A stretch of 34,102 nt of DNA from Viridothelium virens (lineage: Eukaryota; Ascomycota; Dothideomycetes; Trypetheliales; Trypetheliaceae), in NCBI GenBank assembly GCA_010094025.1, contig ML991900.1, positions 1 through 34,102 on the forward strand, given 5' to 3'. Both the position numbers and the translations under genes were made by a program. Shown piece by piece: positions 9,861 through 19,311 of the stretch (position 1 is the stretch's first letter; each line of letters begins with the position of its first letter). The notes under the pieces were generated by a model, which saw only the letters and a list, made by a program, of their open reading frames with translations, was not told the DNA's origin and searched no databases.

Positions 9861-10304
9861 ATGCGTTTCACCAGCCAAATCACTCTTGTTCTGGTCGCTG
9901 CTGCAACTACCATCGTGGGAGCTCCCCTTTCCTCCCTTCCCGGTAGCTTAACTGGGCGTGCCCCCCCAAGCCTGGATTCTGAGATCATCGAGGACAGCTC
10001 AAGTAGCTCGAAGCGTGCAGCTCCAAGCCTTGACTTTGAGCTTTCTGAAGATAGCGCCAGTAGCTCCAAGAGGACTGCACCAAGCCTGGACTATGAGATT
10101 TCGGAGGACAGTTCAAGCAGCTCCAAGCGTGCCGCTCCAAACTTGGATTCTGAGATTCACGAGGATAGTGCAAGTAGCTCCAAGCGTGATGCTCTAAATT
10201 TTAACTATGAGATCAACGAAGACAAAGCTAGTAATCTCAAACGGGCTGCTCCAAGTCTTGATAAGGAGATCCATGAAGACAGCGCCAGCAGCTCCAAGCA
10301 GTAA
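9861..10304 (+). CDS. Secreted Kex2-processed repeat protein; candidate RiPP precursor
   Basis: The gene encodes 147 residues with no intron. Residues 1-20 form a signal peptide: a basic start, a hydrophobic core and a cleavage-like VGA-AP. A short leader reaches TGR at residue 33. Exactly six 19-residue repeats follow (34-147), each ending in Lys-Arg except the last, which ends Lys-Gln at the C-terminus. The pattern is (A/T/D)-(A/P)-x-(S/N)-(L/F)-(D/N)-x-E-(I/L)-x-E-D followed by a Ser-rich tail and KR. Position 7 is the most variable: Ser, Phe, Tyr, Ser, Tyr, Lys. This layout is that of Kex2-processed repeat proteins, including dikaritin precursors. The upstream UstYa-like gene and downstream methyltransferase support a RiPP role. 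It lacks the Trp-rich alpha-pheromone motif. The mature product cannot be deduced. Confidence 0.9.
   Translation: MRFTSQITLVLVAAATTIVGAPLSSLPGSLTGRAPPSLDSEIIEDSSSSSKRAAPSLDFELSEDSASSSKRTAPSLDYEISEDSSSSSKRAAPNLDSEIHEDSASSSKRDALNFNYEINEDKASNLKRAAPSLDKEIHEDSASSSKQ
9960..10301 (+). repeat. Six tandem 57-bp coding repeats
   Basis: The precursor repeat region is six consecutive 57-bp units with no gaps, starting at the Ala codon after TGR and ending just before the TAA stop. Units 1-4 and 6 are similar to each other. Unit 5 (10188-10244) is the most divergent in both DNA and protein. The KR codons at the unit ends are conserved in the first five. Confidence 0.93.
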
Positions 10305-10955
10305 GAGCAGATGGCCGTAGATCACTGTATGAGAGTATCCCTCTTCTGAGTAAGCTTATTCGCTGGCTCCTTCTTACCATCATTCGGCATTTTTGATGAA
10401 ATCTAGACTATTACCTCCAGTATTGGGATAAATTCCCGGCAAAGACGAAGGAAACTTGGTCAGTCCTGATACGATGGCTTTGGAGAACGAGCAAGATCAC
10501 ACTCATTTGCCCTCAAGGCGAAGGCGGAGGAAACAACGACGATAAAACTATATGTAGCCCAACGAAAATCTGGGTTAAAAGCCTCTTTAGTAATGCGCAT
10601 CTCAAATGTCTCATGCGAGATTTTTGCCCTCCATAGATCACAAGGCGGCATAGGCATGGCCGGAAGTTCGCACCGAAATTCACTGAGATTGGTTACGAAG
10701 CTTCAGTCTCAGCATAACTCAGAGTTCCCTTATTGAACATGTTAATGCTACAAGCAAAATTATTACCAGAAGGTACAATCAATCAAACAATCGTTCTTTA
10801 GCGCTGTTCCTGCAGCGGAGAGCAACAGTCCAGATAGTACCTTACCTCCCGTCCTTATAGTACCCCTCGATTCACGTGACCCTAGAGTATCCCAGGTATT
10901 TGTTTGAGAGATGCGCTACCGTACTCTAGTCTCTCATTCTTTCTACAAGATAGTC
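10305..10955. other. Intergenic region before methyltransferase gene
   Basis: No supported gene. It holds the presumed terminator of the precursor transcript and the methyltransferase promoter. A CACGTG hexamer (E-box-like) lies at about 10873-10878, roughly 80 bp before the methyltransferase ATG. Confidence 0.4.
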
Positions 10956-12086
10956 ATGGCGCTTTCTATTGAGCAAACCGCAGAAGAAGGCTATCACAAT
11001 GCTTTGGCCTACGAGAAGTACCGACCATCATATCCGTCAGAGACAATCAACCTTCTTACGGAGCTACTACACAAGAAGAGCGAAAGTCACTATCGAATCG
11101 TGGACTTAGCTGCGGGGACTGGAAAGTTTACTGAGCTTCTCGCGATGCCGCTTGCAGGCCGGCAGATCATAGCTGTCGAGCCACATCCACAAATGCGACA
11201 AATTTTAGCGAGTAAGGAACTTGAGGGAGTATGTACGACTGATGGAACAGCTGCTCAGATGAAGGATGTAGCGACAGGATGGGCCGATGCCGTGGTGGTC
11301 GCTCAGGTACGGATCTATGCGCTATTAGCCCCGAGAAACTTCTAATTTCGAATGGACTTTCTCCTAATGACTCACGCCTGCCAGGCCTTTCACTGGTAAG
11401 TTAGCAAGAATATGTAGCCGGTTAACGGAAGTCCGCCATGACTAGGTATAGTCGGTAATAGTTGGAAGGTTTGCAAACCTAGAGTCTTTAAGAGAGATTC
11501 GCCGTGTCCTATGCGCAGACGGAGTTCTATTCCTTTTATGGAACCAAGAAGACTGTGCGTATTGGAATTTCAAAGTCATTCAATTATTCCACGGCTCCGT
11601 AATGCTGATCGTAGATATCTAAGTCAACTCACCGACTGACTGGCAGCCCGCGACAAAGTGGGAAACGCAAGTCAGAGATCTGGCATGGAGCTTGGATGAC
11701 AAGGTACACAGCTTTCGGAGGCCAAGATGGATGGCTGTGTTTGGGGAGCACCAGGAGACTGGGGAGATTATCGATAGCCCAAAGCAAGACCTGTTTGCCG
11801 TACCACTTCAGAGAAGAGCTGTGATGAAGACAGAATGGTTGGAGAAGATGACAATATGGGCGCGCTTCAGCACGTTGAGCTTTGTTGCCACTTTGGGAGA
11901 AGATGAGTTGCAGGTAAGACAGGCATCTTGATTCCTACATTGATCGAGTGAGATGCTAAAGCGACGGACTAGAATGCGAAGCGAAGGGTGGAAGAAATCC
12001 TCGAAGGTGAAGATGTAGAGTTGAATGACAAGGACGAGGTAGCAGTTCATATTTCCACTCAAATGGTATGGACCACTGCATTGTGA
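10956..12086 (+). CDS. Class I SAM-dependent methyltransferase (5 exons)
   Basis: The gene encodes about 282 residues. Exons are 10956-11306, 11385-11395, 11469-11574, 11647-11913 and 11973-12086. The reading is continuous and matches the fungal type-11 methyltransferase layout. It has FxYxxYRPSYP-like start residues 20-27, SAM motif I VDLAAGTGKFT at 48-58, the acidic post-I residue in VEPHPQM, and AQAFHWF joined across two introns. It then has the ExRRVL-x2-G-x4-LWN segment, and ends after a Val-Trp-Thr. An upstream in-frame ATG at 10911 exists, but 10956 has the better context. The third intron uses a weak GTCATT donor; that choice is required to keep the family pattern. UstM and PhomM methylate RiPPs in related clusters, so it may methylate the neighbouring peptide. 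That role is an inference. Confidence 0.82.
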
Positions 12087-12571
12087 GCTACCATGAACAA
12101 ATTATTCAGGAGTTAGAATACCAAATTGTACTTCTAGGTATCCAGCAGTACGCTTTGGTTTTTTTTATACGCCTAAATTGCTCAGAAGCGAATTTTATAT
12201 GAGGTAAATGATGATGCACAAGCGCAAACCTTGACGGCATGTTGTTCAGAGGTTGGCGGTGCTGCTGAAGTCAATGAGCCACGAGAATTGAGCAGAAGCG
12301 CACTCTGGCGCGTGAATGACCCATGTATTCTAAGACGTTGGTCAATCGCCATAATGCATGGCGTACCAAGACCCCGTGTCACTATAACGTTAACACACTA
12401 CTCTACTTGATAAATCAGACTACCTGCCACGAGTTCACTACAAAGAGTCTGCGCCATGCCGAAGGGCTCCCATACGTACTGTACATATCATGCTACCTAT
12501 TCAAATTCTTTCGTCTGCTACTCTAGTTATTCGCATTGCACTAAAGGCTTCTTTACCATCTCCCGGACGGA
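12087..12571. other. Intergenic region, nothing recognised
   Basis: No coding or RNA feature is supported here; only short, broken frames are present. Confidence 0.5.
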
Positions 12572-13018
12572 ATGGCTATTTTAAATTTACATAGCCTTGC
12601 CAACAGCCAAAATATTCTTATGGCGCAAACTCAAAAGGCTAAAGCCGAGATGGCTAGCGCCAATCTAAAGTTTCCGATGAATTCCACTCTCATCGCCCGC
12701 TTAAAGCTCCCCTCGCAGCAGCACCCTTGACAGCTTCAGTAGCAGCTCCTCCATGAGATTCAAAGAGAATGGCAGCACTCGGCTACTGCTTGCATTACTT
12801 GGCTCAAGGAGGGTTCACAGACCTCGGTGCTCGATGCGATGCGCAAGGCGCAGTTGGGGGAGACGTGGGCTAAGGAGAAGGCCATTGCGGAGAGGGAGCG
12901 GACGGGTGTGCTGACATTTGAGAAAAAATTAACTGGGCTTCCGGACTTGTGGATCGACCAGAATCGATCGCTTAGTAATGCGGCTAACGATTCATACCTT
13001 AGTACCTCTAGTACGTAA
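12572..13018 (+). pseudogene. Decayed ORF with two in-frame stops, unknown function
   Basis: From an ATG at 12572 one frame runs 148 codons to a TAA at 13016-13018, interrupted only by TGA at 12728-12730 and TAG at 12740-12742. Both sit in a Gln-rich stretch and can be explained by C-to-T changes of CGA and CAG, the type of change produced by RIP. The predicted product is polar, helical and probably coiled-coil, with Lys/Glu-rich segments such as AKEKAIAERER. No family is recognised. It may be the remnant of a transposon-associated or lineage-specific gene. Confidence 0.45.
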
Positions 13019-14207
13019 ACCTGTTTGCTCCTCTCGAACCTCCTTTTCGACCACATTATGCACGCCTATCTCTTGTGTATCAGTCGGCCTGAACTTCCGA
13101 GACCTGTACTCTACATGATCAATGCCTCTCAACTTAAATCCGAATGTTGTACTCCCCTCGGCATTTTCAGATTCCCTTAGAGAAGATCCTCATCATTAGC
13201 CATGGTGCTTTTAAGTTCCTGCAATGCCTCGTGTTACAATCAGATAAAGTTTCCAACTCTATTGGTTAACACTGATACTTGCTTTCCAACTCTATTAATC
13301 CATGCTTATACTTCCTTTCTAATTATGGATCTATTAACGTTTACTCAACTAATTGGCGCTACTTCTCGGAATTTCATCAATGGCTCTCTACATTCAGCCT
13401 ATCTCTGCTACCGTGTATCTCAGATCGCAACTCACGATCTCAAGCGATGAGCTGGCTATCCTCTATACAGTAGTCTTTTACGCTTATCAGATCTGTTGAG
13501 CCCTCTTGAGTTCGGCTAGTGCATTCATTTTCTCGCACAGAATCCCTAATCTACCTCTTGCCCATCAACGTCTCCCAGCTGGAAGCTCCAGTAAAAGGTA
13601 CCAATGCCATTGATGCTCGGGTGAGAAATTACCAGCACTCGTTAATTTTCGAAGCAAAGCTGGCAGTTGTAGACAGAATCCATAAATACCTGGCAGTAAG
13701 TCTTTTTCTTCTTATGATTAGTCTTTGTCTCTTAGGATTCGTTGAGTAGTCAAGGATTTGCTTAAAGGCTATACTTGCGTCTATCCATAAAGCGTAATCT
13801 GGCTAGGGCCAAAGCCCCAACAGGCAATAGATGATGCCAGTAGATGATGCTAGACCTTGGTAAAGAATCTGACCGACTCATTTGACAAGCTATTGAAGGT
13901 AGCGGAACGGGCGATGAAGCATTTACTCTAACGAATCAGAGGCTGGTGTGGGATTGCTTACCGGGTTTAGGAAAGGAAAAATATCAGTCACAAAGTATCT
14001 GAACAGATTTTGTGGATACGCAGATTCGACTCATCGCTAGTGGGAGACATATGAATATAAAAGGAGCGGCCGCCCCCAAGTTCATTCTGACCCCAGACAG
14101 CTTCGGCGGTAGTTGGCTTACTCTTGTGGTATCGTGGCATTGTCCAGCTTTATCACGGGTTCTCTTAACTGTTCACCATTGTTGTTCTCTCCCATTCATC
14201 TCCGCTT
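13019..14207. other. Intergenic region, nothing firm
   Basis: No gene is supported. The stretch is moderately AT-rich with small duplications: TTTCCAACTCTATT occurs twice near 13250-13300, and GATGATGC-like words recur near 13830. The plus-strand frame at 13519-13749 has no recognisable domain. Confidence 0.4.
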
Positions 14208-14760
14208 GGCGTTCGGGTGCTGCCTTAAAACCCTCAAATCTCTGTCCTACCTTCACCATCTCTTCGACCGGCGTTCGGGTGCTGCCATGAAACCCAGATC
14301 TCTCATCCCCTCTCCTTCCGACCGGCGTTCGGGTGTTGCCATAAAACCCAGATCTCCCATCTTCTCACGGCTTGCTCCCATTGACAATACTGGCGAGGTA
14401 CCTTTCGAGGGCTCCATCACCGCCAAAATTCCTCTTCGACCGGCGCTCAGGGTGATGCCAGAAAGCCCTCCTCTTCCCAAAACGCGGCATGGTACCGCTC
14501 TTACAGCCAACATCGGCGAGGTTCCTTTTGAGGGCTACATCACCGCCAAAACTCCTCTCCGACAGGCGCGCAGGGTGATGCCACGAAACCCTTCTCTCCC
14601 CAAATCGCGGCTTGCTTCCGCTGACAATACTGGCGAGGTACCCGGCAGGGTCTCCATCACCGTCAAAACTCCCTCTTCAAAATTCCTCCGACCGCTGCAC
14701 AGGGTGACAGCAAAAGACCCTCCTCTCAGTGCCCAGCGATGGGACACTTTCGCGACGAAT
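14208..14760. repeat. Nested degenerate tandem repeat (minisatellite)
   Basis: A motif close to CGACCGGCGTTCGGGTGNTG followed by CCATRAAACCC recurs about six times (near 14208, 14270, 14324, 14442, 14562 and 14695). The first three copies are 54-62 bp apart. The later ones lie inside longer units of 117-123 bp that also contain GGCGAGGTACC at 14392, 14515 and 14632. Both strands stay largely open: the plus frame 14113-14775 is uninterrupted, and the minus frame is interrupted by one TAG at 14535-14537. Neither has an ATG in a convincing place. I call it a repeat array, not a gene. Confidence 0.75.
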
Positions 14761-16470
14761 TTTGGGAGGACTTAGGGCTACTTCTTTTCCTTTGTTCTTG
14801 GGGCTATCGTCCTTTTGGGTTTGCGATGGTGTTGGGCGCAGTTTCGAATACTCTTTTTCCCCACAGGGGTTTTTCAGCGAGTCGGAATCCAAACGAGCCG
14901 TAAACTCCACTGTTCCTCCCCCATCTCCATCATAGGCGTGACTGTTTGCTTTTAGGTACGTTTGAGACCTGTTCAGATGCGGAGCGAAGAGCCTAAACCC
15001 TTTATACTTGATGTTGTTCATGAAGTAGATCCAATCAACATAGCCTCGGAGGTGGTGTTTACCACATCTCACGCGCGCTCGGATCCCTTCATGTAGATCC
15101 TTACGCCCTGTAGTTATTAGTTCATTTTCCTTCGCCCTCACCCAGATAGGGAGGTCTATATAACAGCCTGCACCTCGGGCGACCTAGATAGGTCAATTGA
15201 GTTCTTTCCTCCGATTCAGTTGTTTGTTACAACATCAATACTTGCCATTTCAACGCTGACATGCCATCTCCGCATCTCGAGATCGACCTATCCCATCCAA
15301 GTACTCATTCCAAATGTTGAAACGCACAGACCCAAGATATAGTACCTCTAGAGTATCAAGTCAACTTGCAGTGCAGCCGTCAAGTTGTTGCTCCAGTACC
15401 TTCGGTCTACCCAATAAGCAAAAAACTTCACCACGATGGAATATACAAATCAGAGAATTGAAGTACGAAAATTGCAAGATTGATATTCTGGCTCATCGAA
15501 TCGACACAAAACCAGACCCGTTGAGGCAAGTCGCTGCAGCCCCTGTATAAGGCACGACACTGAGGGATCGCCGCCGGCTGCGATACTATGCTCGGGGCCA
15601 ATGTCTCATGAAACTATGATTGGTAAGGATATGAAGCTGTAGATTTGTAACTTCGAAGGACTACAAAACACAAACTCCCTCCGGTATAAAAGAGACTTGT
15701 ACGTGACTTGGTAGTACTCTGTCAGTTATACTACCTATACTAGGTTTGTCTAATACAACCTTCTGTGTCCAAATTAAATGTTCACTTTTTTCAGCTCTAT
15801 CCAGCTTAGGTACCTACCACCAGACAGTAATGTTCCCTCTCTACATGCAATGCACCAACTCTCGACTGGGTACGTGTATACAGTGTTGCCAATCCTTACA
15901 AGGTGGTCTTCGAAGAGTTCGGATCCAGAGTCGCTCATCAAGTCGCATCGTCATCCGGAAGTGGTGCTTGGCAGTGGGTACAGTTCACTTGCACGACTCG
16001 TCCCTCGCCGATCCATAAAATGTAAGGCCGTCGATGATTGCAGTCTTTTTTGAAGACTGTGCTCTGATGCGCCATTGTTGAAGGTCTTGGATGAGTGCGG
16101 CAAGGCTTGAATTAATTCGTGTGAACTCTTCGCAGTATCGTTGATGGAGGATTATGGTGAAGCTGGGGTTATTAAGGTTACTTACCTCTACAGTAGGTCA
16201 CTGAACTCCACCGGAGGGTCGAACGAGGTTGTGCGGCCATGGGGGATTCTACAACGAAGCCTCGATCTCACGAACTTCGTCAGATCGAGCACGAAAATCG
16301 AAATGAATACGGACATATGCCGCCTGTTAATAAATGCCAGACTCTCCAAGTCCTTGTGTAACTTACGCTTACGACTTCGTGGTTCTAAGCTTTGGGGAAG
16401 AGGCTCGAGGCTTTTTAATCGAGTCAGCTGCGAAAGACTTAAGTGGTCTCCTCCGTGATCGTTGAAGTGA
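14761..16470. other. Intergenic region, nothing recognised
   Basis: About 1.7 kb without a supported gene. The minus-strand frame at 14677-15141 starts only with GTG and partly overlaps the tandem repeat. Other frames are short. No RNA gene or known mobile element was seen. Confidence 0.4.
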
Positions 16471-16625
16471 TGATGATGTATGTGGCGTATTTAGATGTCT
16501 CATGTTATATAAAGCAGGGCAAGCCTATCACGTGAATACGAAATAGGGGTTGTGAGCTGCCATATATCCATAGATCCTCACCTCCATAGCTTTATCATCA
16601 AGCTTTCACCATTTTTTCATCATCA
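16471..16625 (+). mobile_element. 155-bp MITE, copy B of a three-copy family
   Basis: The element begins TGATGATG and ends CATCATCA, forming 8-bp terminal inverted repeats. It is flanked by the 5-bp direct duplication AGTGA at 16466-16470 and 16626-16630. The interior contains TATCACGTGA and a CCTCCATAGCTT...AAGCTTTCACC block shared with the elements at 17623-17736 (reverse orientation) and 28882-29036. It has no coding capacity. Confidence 0.85.
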
Positions 16626-16630
16626 AGTGA

Positions 16631-17228
16631 GAATCTCTAAACAAGCGATACGTCACTCCTTTACCTAGGAGAAACTTTATCCAGAAACTCCTAAGTAGTT
16701 TCCATTCCTGACCTGCGCATCTATAAGACTGGGTAACTCATTTGGGAGCGCCTCGTCAGGGTGTCTCAGCCTCGCGTGCCGACCCGCTAAGAGCGTGCAC
16801 TGGACAAAGCAGTATTTCTTTTGCCCAAGCATCCTCTTCTTACCCCCGCAAAAATGTCTCGGCACTCTTCCGGGGGGCTATGGTCTGGTCGAGCCTTATC
16901 ATGTTCGAGGTCATTTGAGACAAGCGGCCTCTGTAACGAAGGCCGGAGCGGGAATATTGTGGGCACAAGGCAGAATTCTTGGCTACCCACCATATTTGCA
17001 AGCCTGTAATGGGTATCCCGACAAGCCCACAATCTGCCTGGTCGATTACGGTTCCGAGTAACTACTGGGGGGTCTTAGGCATCGCACGGGGGTGACTTTT
17101 CTTGTGAACTGACAACTTCCTTGTGGACTTACAGCTTCCTTGTAAACTGACAGCTTCCTTCGACCAACACCTCAATCATTCAAAATCACTCATAGTCGCT
17201 AACCGCATGACATTTTGAATATTTTCTA
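16631..17228. other. Upstream region of the G-alpha-like gene
   Basis: No supported gene; frames at 16677-17061 lack convincing starts and domains. The right end, including the 19-bp tandem repeat, is the presumed promoter and leader of the gene starting at 17229. Confidence 0.4.
17101..17157 (+). repeat. 19-bp tandem repeat, 3 copies
   Basis: Three head-to-tail copies of CTTGTRRACTKACARCTTC are followed by a short partial copy. The array ends about 70 bp before the ATG at 17229, so it lies in the likely promoter or 5' leader of the Helo/G-alpha fusion gene. Confidence 0.8.
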
Positions 17229-19311
17229 ATGGACCCAATCACGATAGTCGGTCTTATAGGCTCTGTGGTTGGTACTGCTGATGTGGTGACTAGGAGCATA
17301 AAGCGACTGAGCCGGCTCAAAACTAAGTTCCGAGATGCACCTCTTCTCTTGCTAATTTTAATTGGTCAGCTCTGTGCGATCCAAACAGCACTAGACGAAC
17401 TGTCTGCTTGGTCGCATAAAGACCTTTCGAGAGATCGAAGATATCAGAAGCTTGCAGTACAGGTCGGCAGCTCCCTTGAGTGTTTTCGTCCCTTGATATT
17501 CTCACTCCAAAGACGACTCGATCAATTCGAAGGTGACGAGAGAGATCAAATCAGTTTGGGTAGACGAGTGGTATTTCTGTGGAATGAGAGTGAGTTAGCT
17601 GAATACTTCACTCTCCTGGATCTGATGATGAAATTGGGTGGTGAAAGCTTGTAGATTAAGCTATGGAGGTGAGAACCTTATATACATGTACACTAGTGGA
17701 TCACGTGATAGGATTGCCTGTGCTCATACATCATCAGGATCATCAAGTCAACGCACTTGCACTTCTGCTACAAGCAATTCAATGGTGATTTGTCCTTCCT
17801 TTCAAAATGCTCTTCACTAAATTTCGAACAGCAAGACATTGATTGAGCAAGAAAAGGTAATTGTTAACGAAGAAAGTCAATCGGTACTTCAACATGCAAA
17901 GGAATGCTCGTCATCCCTGATTAGCCTGGTGAACGTGCCCGGAGTTGAAACCAATAGCATTCTATCGGAAGATACCCACGCTCTTAGCACAGCTTTTGAG
18001 TTTGACTCTGTCTTAATGGCTACGCCTATCTACGAAACAGCTCGCAGATCCCATGTGCGGCGGCTAGTACATTTAGAAAGGGCCTTAGCAAAAGCTTTTA
18101 AGCAACGCCGAGTCGACGGGCATGCACTCTCTCGAGATGAGTCTTCCCAGCTTATCAAGGGCGAACTTGAGTCTGGGACTTTATCTTGCCCCGCAAAGAA
18201 AAGTACGGTCCAATTTGCCAATAGAAATCGCTCGTGGTGGAAGCTTTCTATTCCTCGACCCGCTAGTACTATGAGGACAGGCTTGCTGCATGATACAGTG
18301 TCCGAGGATGCGGCGGAAGCGAAGATTCTCAAGGTGCTCATGTTGGGCGCGGGCGCAAGTGGCAAAAGTACCTTACTCAAGGGGTTGAGATTATTGAGCA
18401 GTGAACACGCTTTCAGCACTCGAGAGCGTCTGCAATGGAGAGAAATTATACTTTACAGTGTGGCCATGGATCTTCGCGACATTATTGGGGAAATGGAAGA
18501 GCTTGGTATTACCTTGGGGGATGGCCACAACGAGCAACATAAGCAGACCGTCTTTTCGCTCCGGGACGACGTTGAAGATTTTCTTGATCATCTTCACCCC
18601 CCAATTCTAAGGCTCGCATGTGCTGTAAAGTCTTTATGGCTTGATCCAGAAGTGCAGAGCTGTTGGCGAAAGTTGGACTATCAGCATGGTAATTTTCGAT
18701 ATTTTTTGAAGAATCTACATCGGTTGGGCGACCTTGAATACATACCCAGTCATGAGGATATTCTGAGATCTCGTTTAAAGACAACTGGGATCTCAGAAAC
18801 ACGACTAAAGTTCAGTCCAGCTGAGGTCAGACTTTTCGACGTAGCAGGAGTGCGATCCGAGAGAAAGCTATGGGGACGTGTTTTTGACAACGTGTCTACA
18901 TTGATATTTGTGGTTGACGCAACTGGGTACAAGAAATGCCTTCTTGAAGATCGAAACGGCAACCATATAAGAGAATCGCTTATGCTCTTTGGATCTCTTG
19001 TCAAAAGCAAATACTTTCGGGAGACATTTATCTTATTGCTATTCACTCGAGCAGACGAAATCCACGAAGAACTAGAACAAACTTCGGTTCTTGACTACTT
19101 TGCAGACTGCCCTGCTGATAGCGATGGTCACACCAGTGTGACAGCCTATTGGCAGTGGCTGGAAAACCGTTTCCTCGCTCTGGTACCAGAGAAGGACCTG
19201 AGCGATAAACGTATTAAGATTTGCAAAACATCTCTTGTGGATCCGAGCGCAATAGGCGCTCAACAAGTTTTTAGGATTCTTACAGATTGGTTCTTCCCTA
19301 ACACGGACTAA
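17229..19311 (+). CDS. Helo-like N-terminal domain fused to divergent G-protein alpha domain (3 exons in the proposed model)
   Basis: The proposed exons are 17229-17637, 17697-17784 and 17832-19311, giving about 658 residues. Residues 1-130 start MDPITIVGLIGSVVG and match the helical Helo-like N-terminal domain of fungal STAND proteins. From about residue 330 a G-alpha-like GTPase follows. Its P-loop reads GAGASGKST (usual GAGESGKST). Switch I reads RSRLKTTGISET and is well kept. Switch II reads FDVAGVRSERKLW (usual DVGGQRSERKKW), so the GTPase-stimulating Gln is Val. The NKxD motif is replaced by TRAD. The last intron, 17785-17831, restores the conserved LLLQAIQC reading. A MITE at 17623-17736 interrupts the conserved LLD-HQVNAL stretch. 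The intron 17638-17696 inside it would bypass the stop at 17652-17654. Without that splice the gene is broken. Function is unknown; a signalling or incompatibility-type sensor is conceivable. Confidence 0.75.
17623..17736 (-). mobile_element. 114-bp MITE inserted in coding sequence, copy A
   Basis: The insert is flanked by GGATC at 17618-17622 and 17737-17741, a perfect 5-bp duplication, and has TGATGATG/CATCATCA ends. Removing it with one GGATC restores CTCCTGGATCATCAAG, which reads the conserved Leu-Leu-Asp-His-Gln. It is inverted relative to copies B and C. A 38-bp stretch (17631-17668) is the exact reverse complement of a segment of copy C. The insert carries its own GT and AG sites, which may let it be partly spliced out. 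Confidence 0.9.

Noticed and set aside
9861-10304. Alpha-factor-type mating pheromone precursor
   Set aside because: The layout is similar (signal peptide, KR-separated repeats), but the Trp- and Pro-containing pheromone core is absent and the units are acidic and Ser-rich.
14113-14775. Plus-strand 220-codon open frame over the tandem repeats
   Set aside because: It starts with TTG with no suitable ATG, and its openness can be explained by the repeat unit length being close to a multiple of three.
14677-15141. Minus-strand 154-codon frame
   Set aside because: It starts with GTG, overlaps the repeat block at one end and has no recognisable domain.
16795-17061. Plus-strand 88-codon frame before the G-alpha fusion gene
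   Set aside because: It has no family resemblance and sits in the likely promoter region.
17638-17737. Simple intron running from GTGGTG to the CAG at 17737
   Set aside because: That splice would leave the reading frame out of phase with the conserved HQVNALALLLQ segment. The flanking duplication and inverted ends point to an inserted element.
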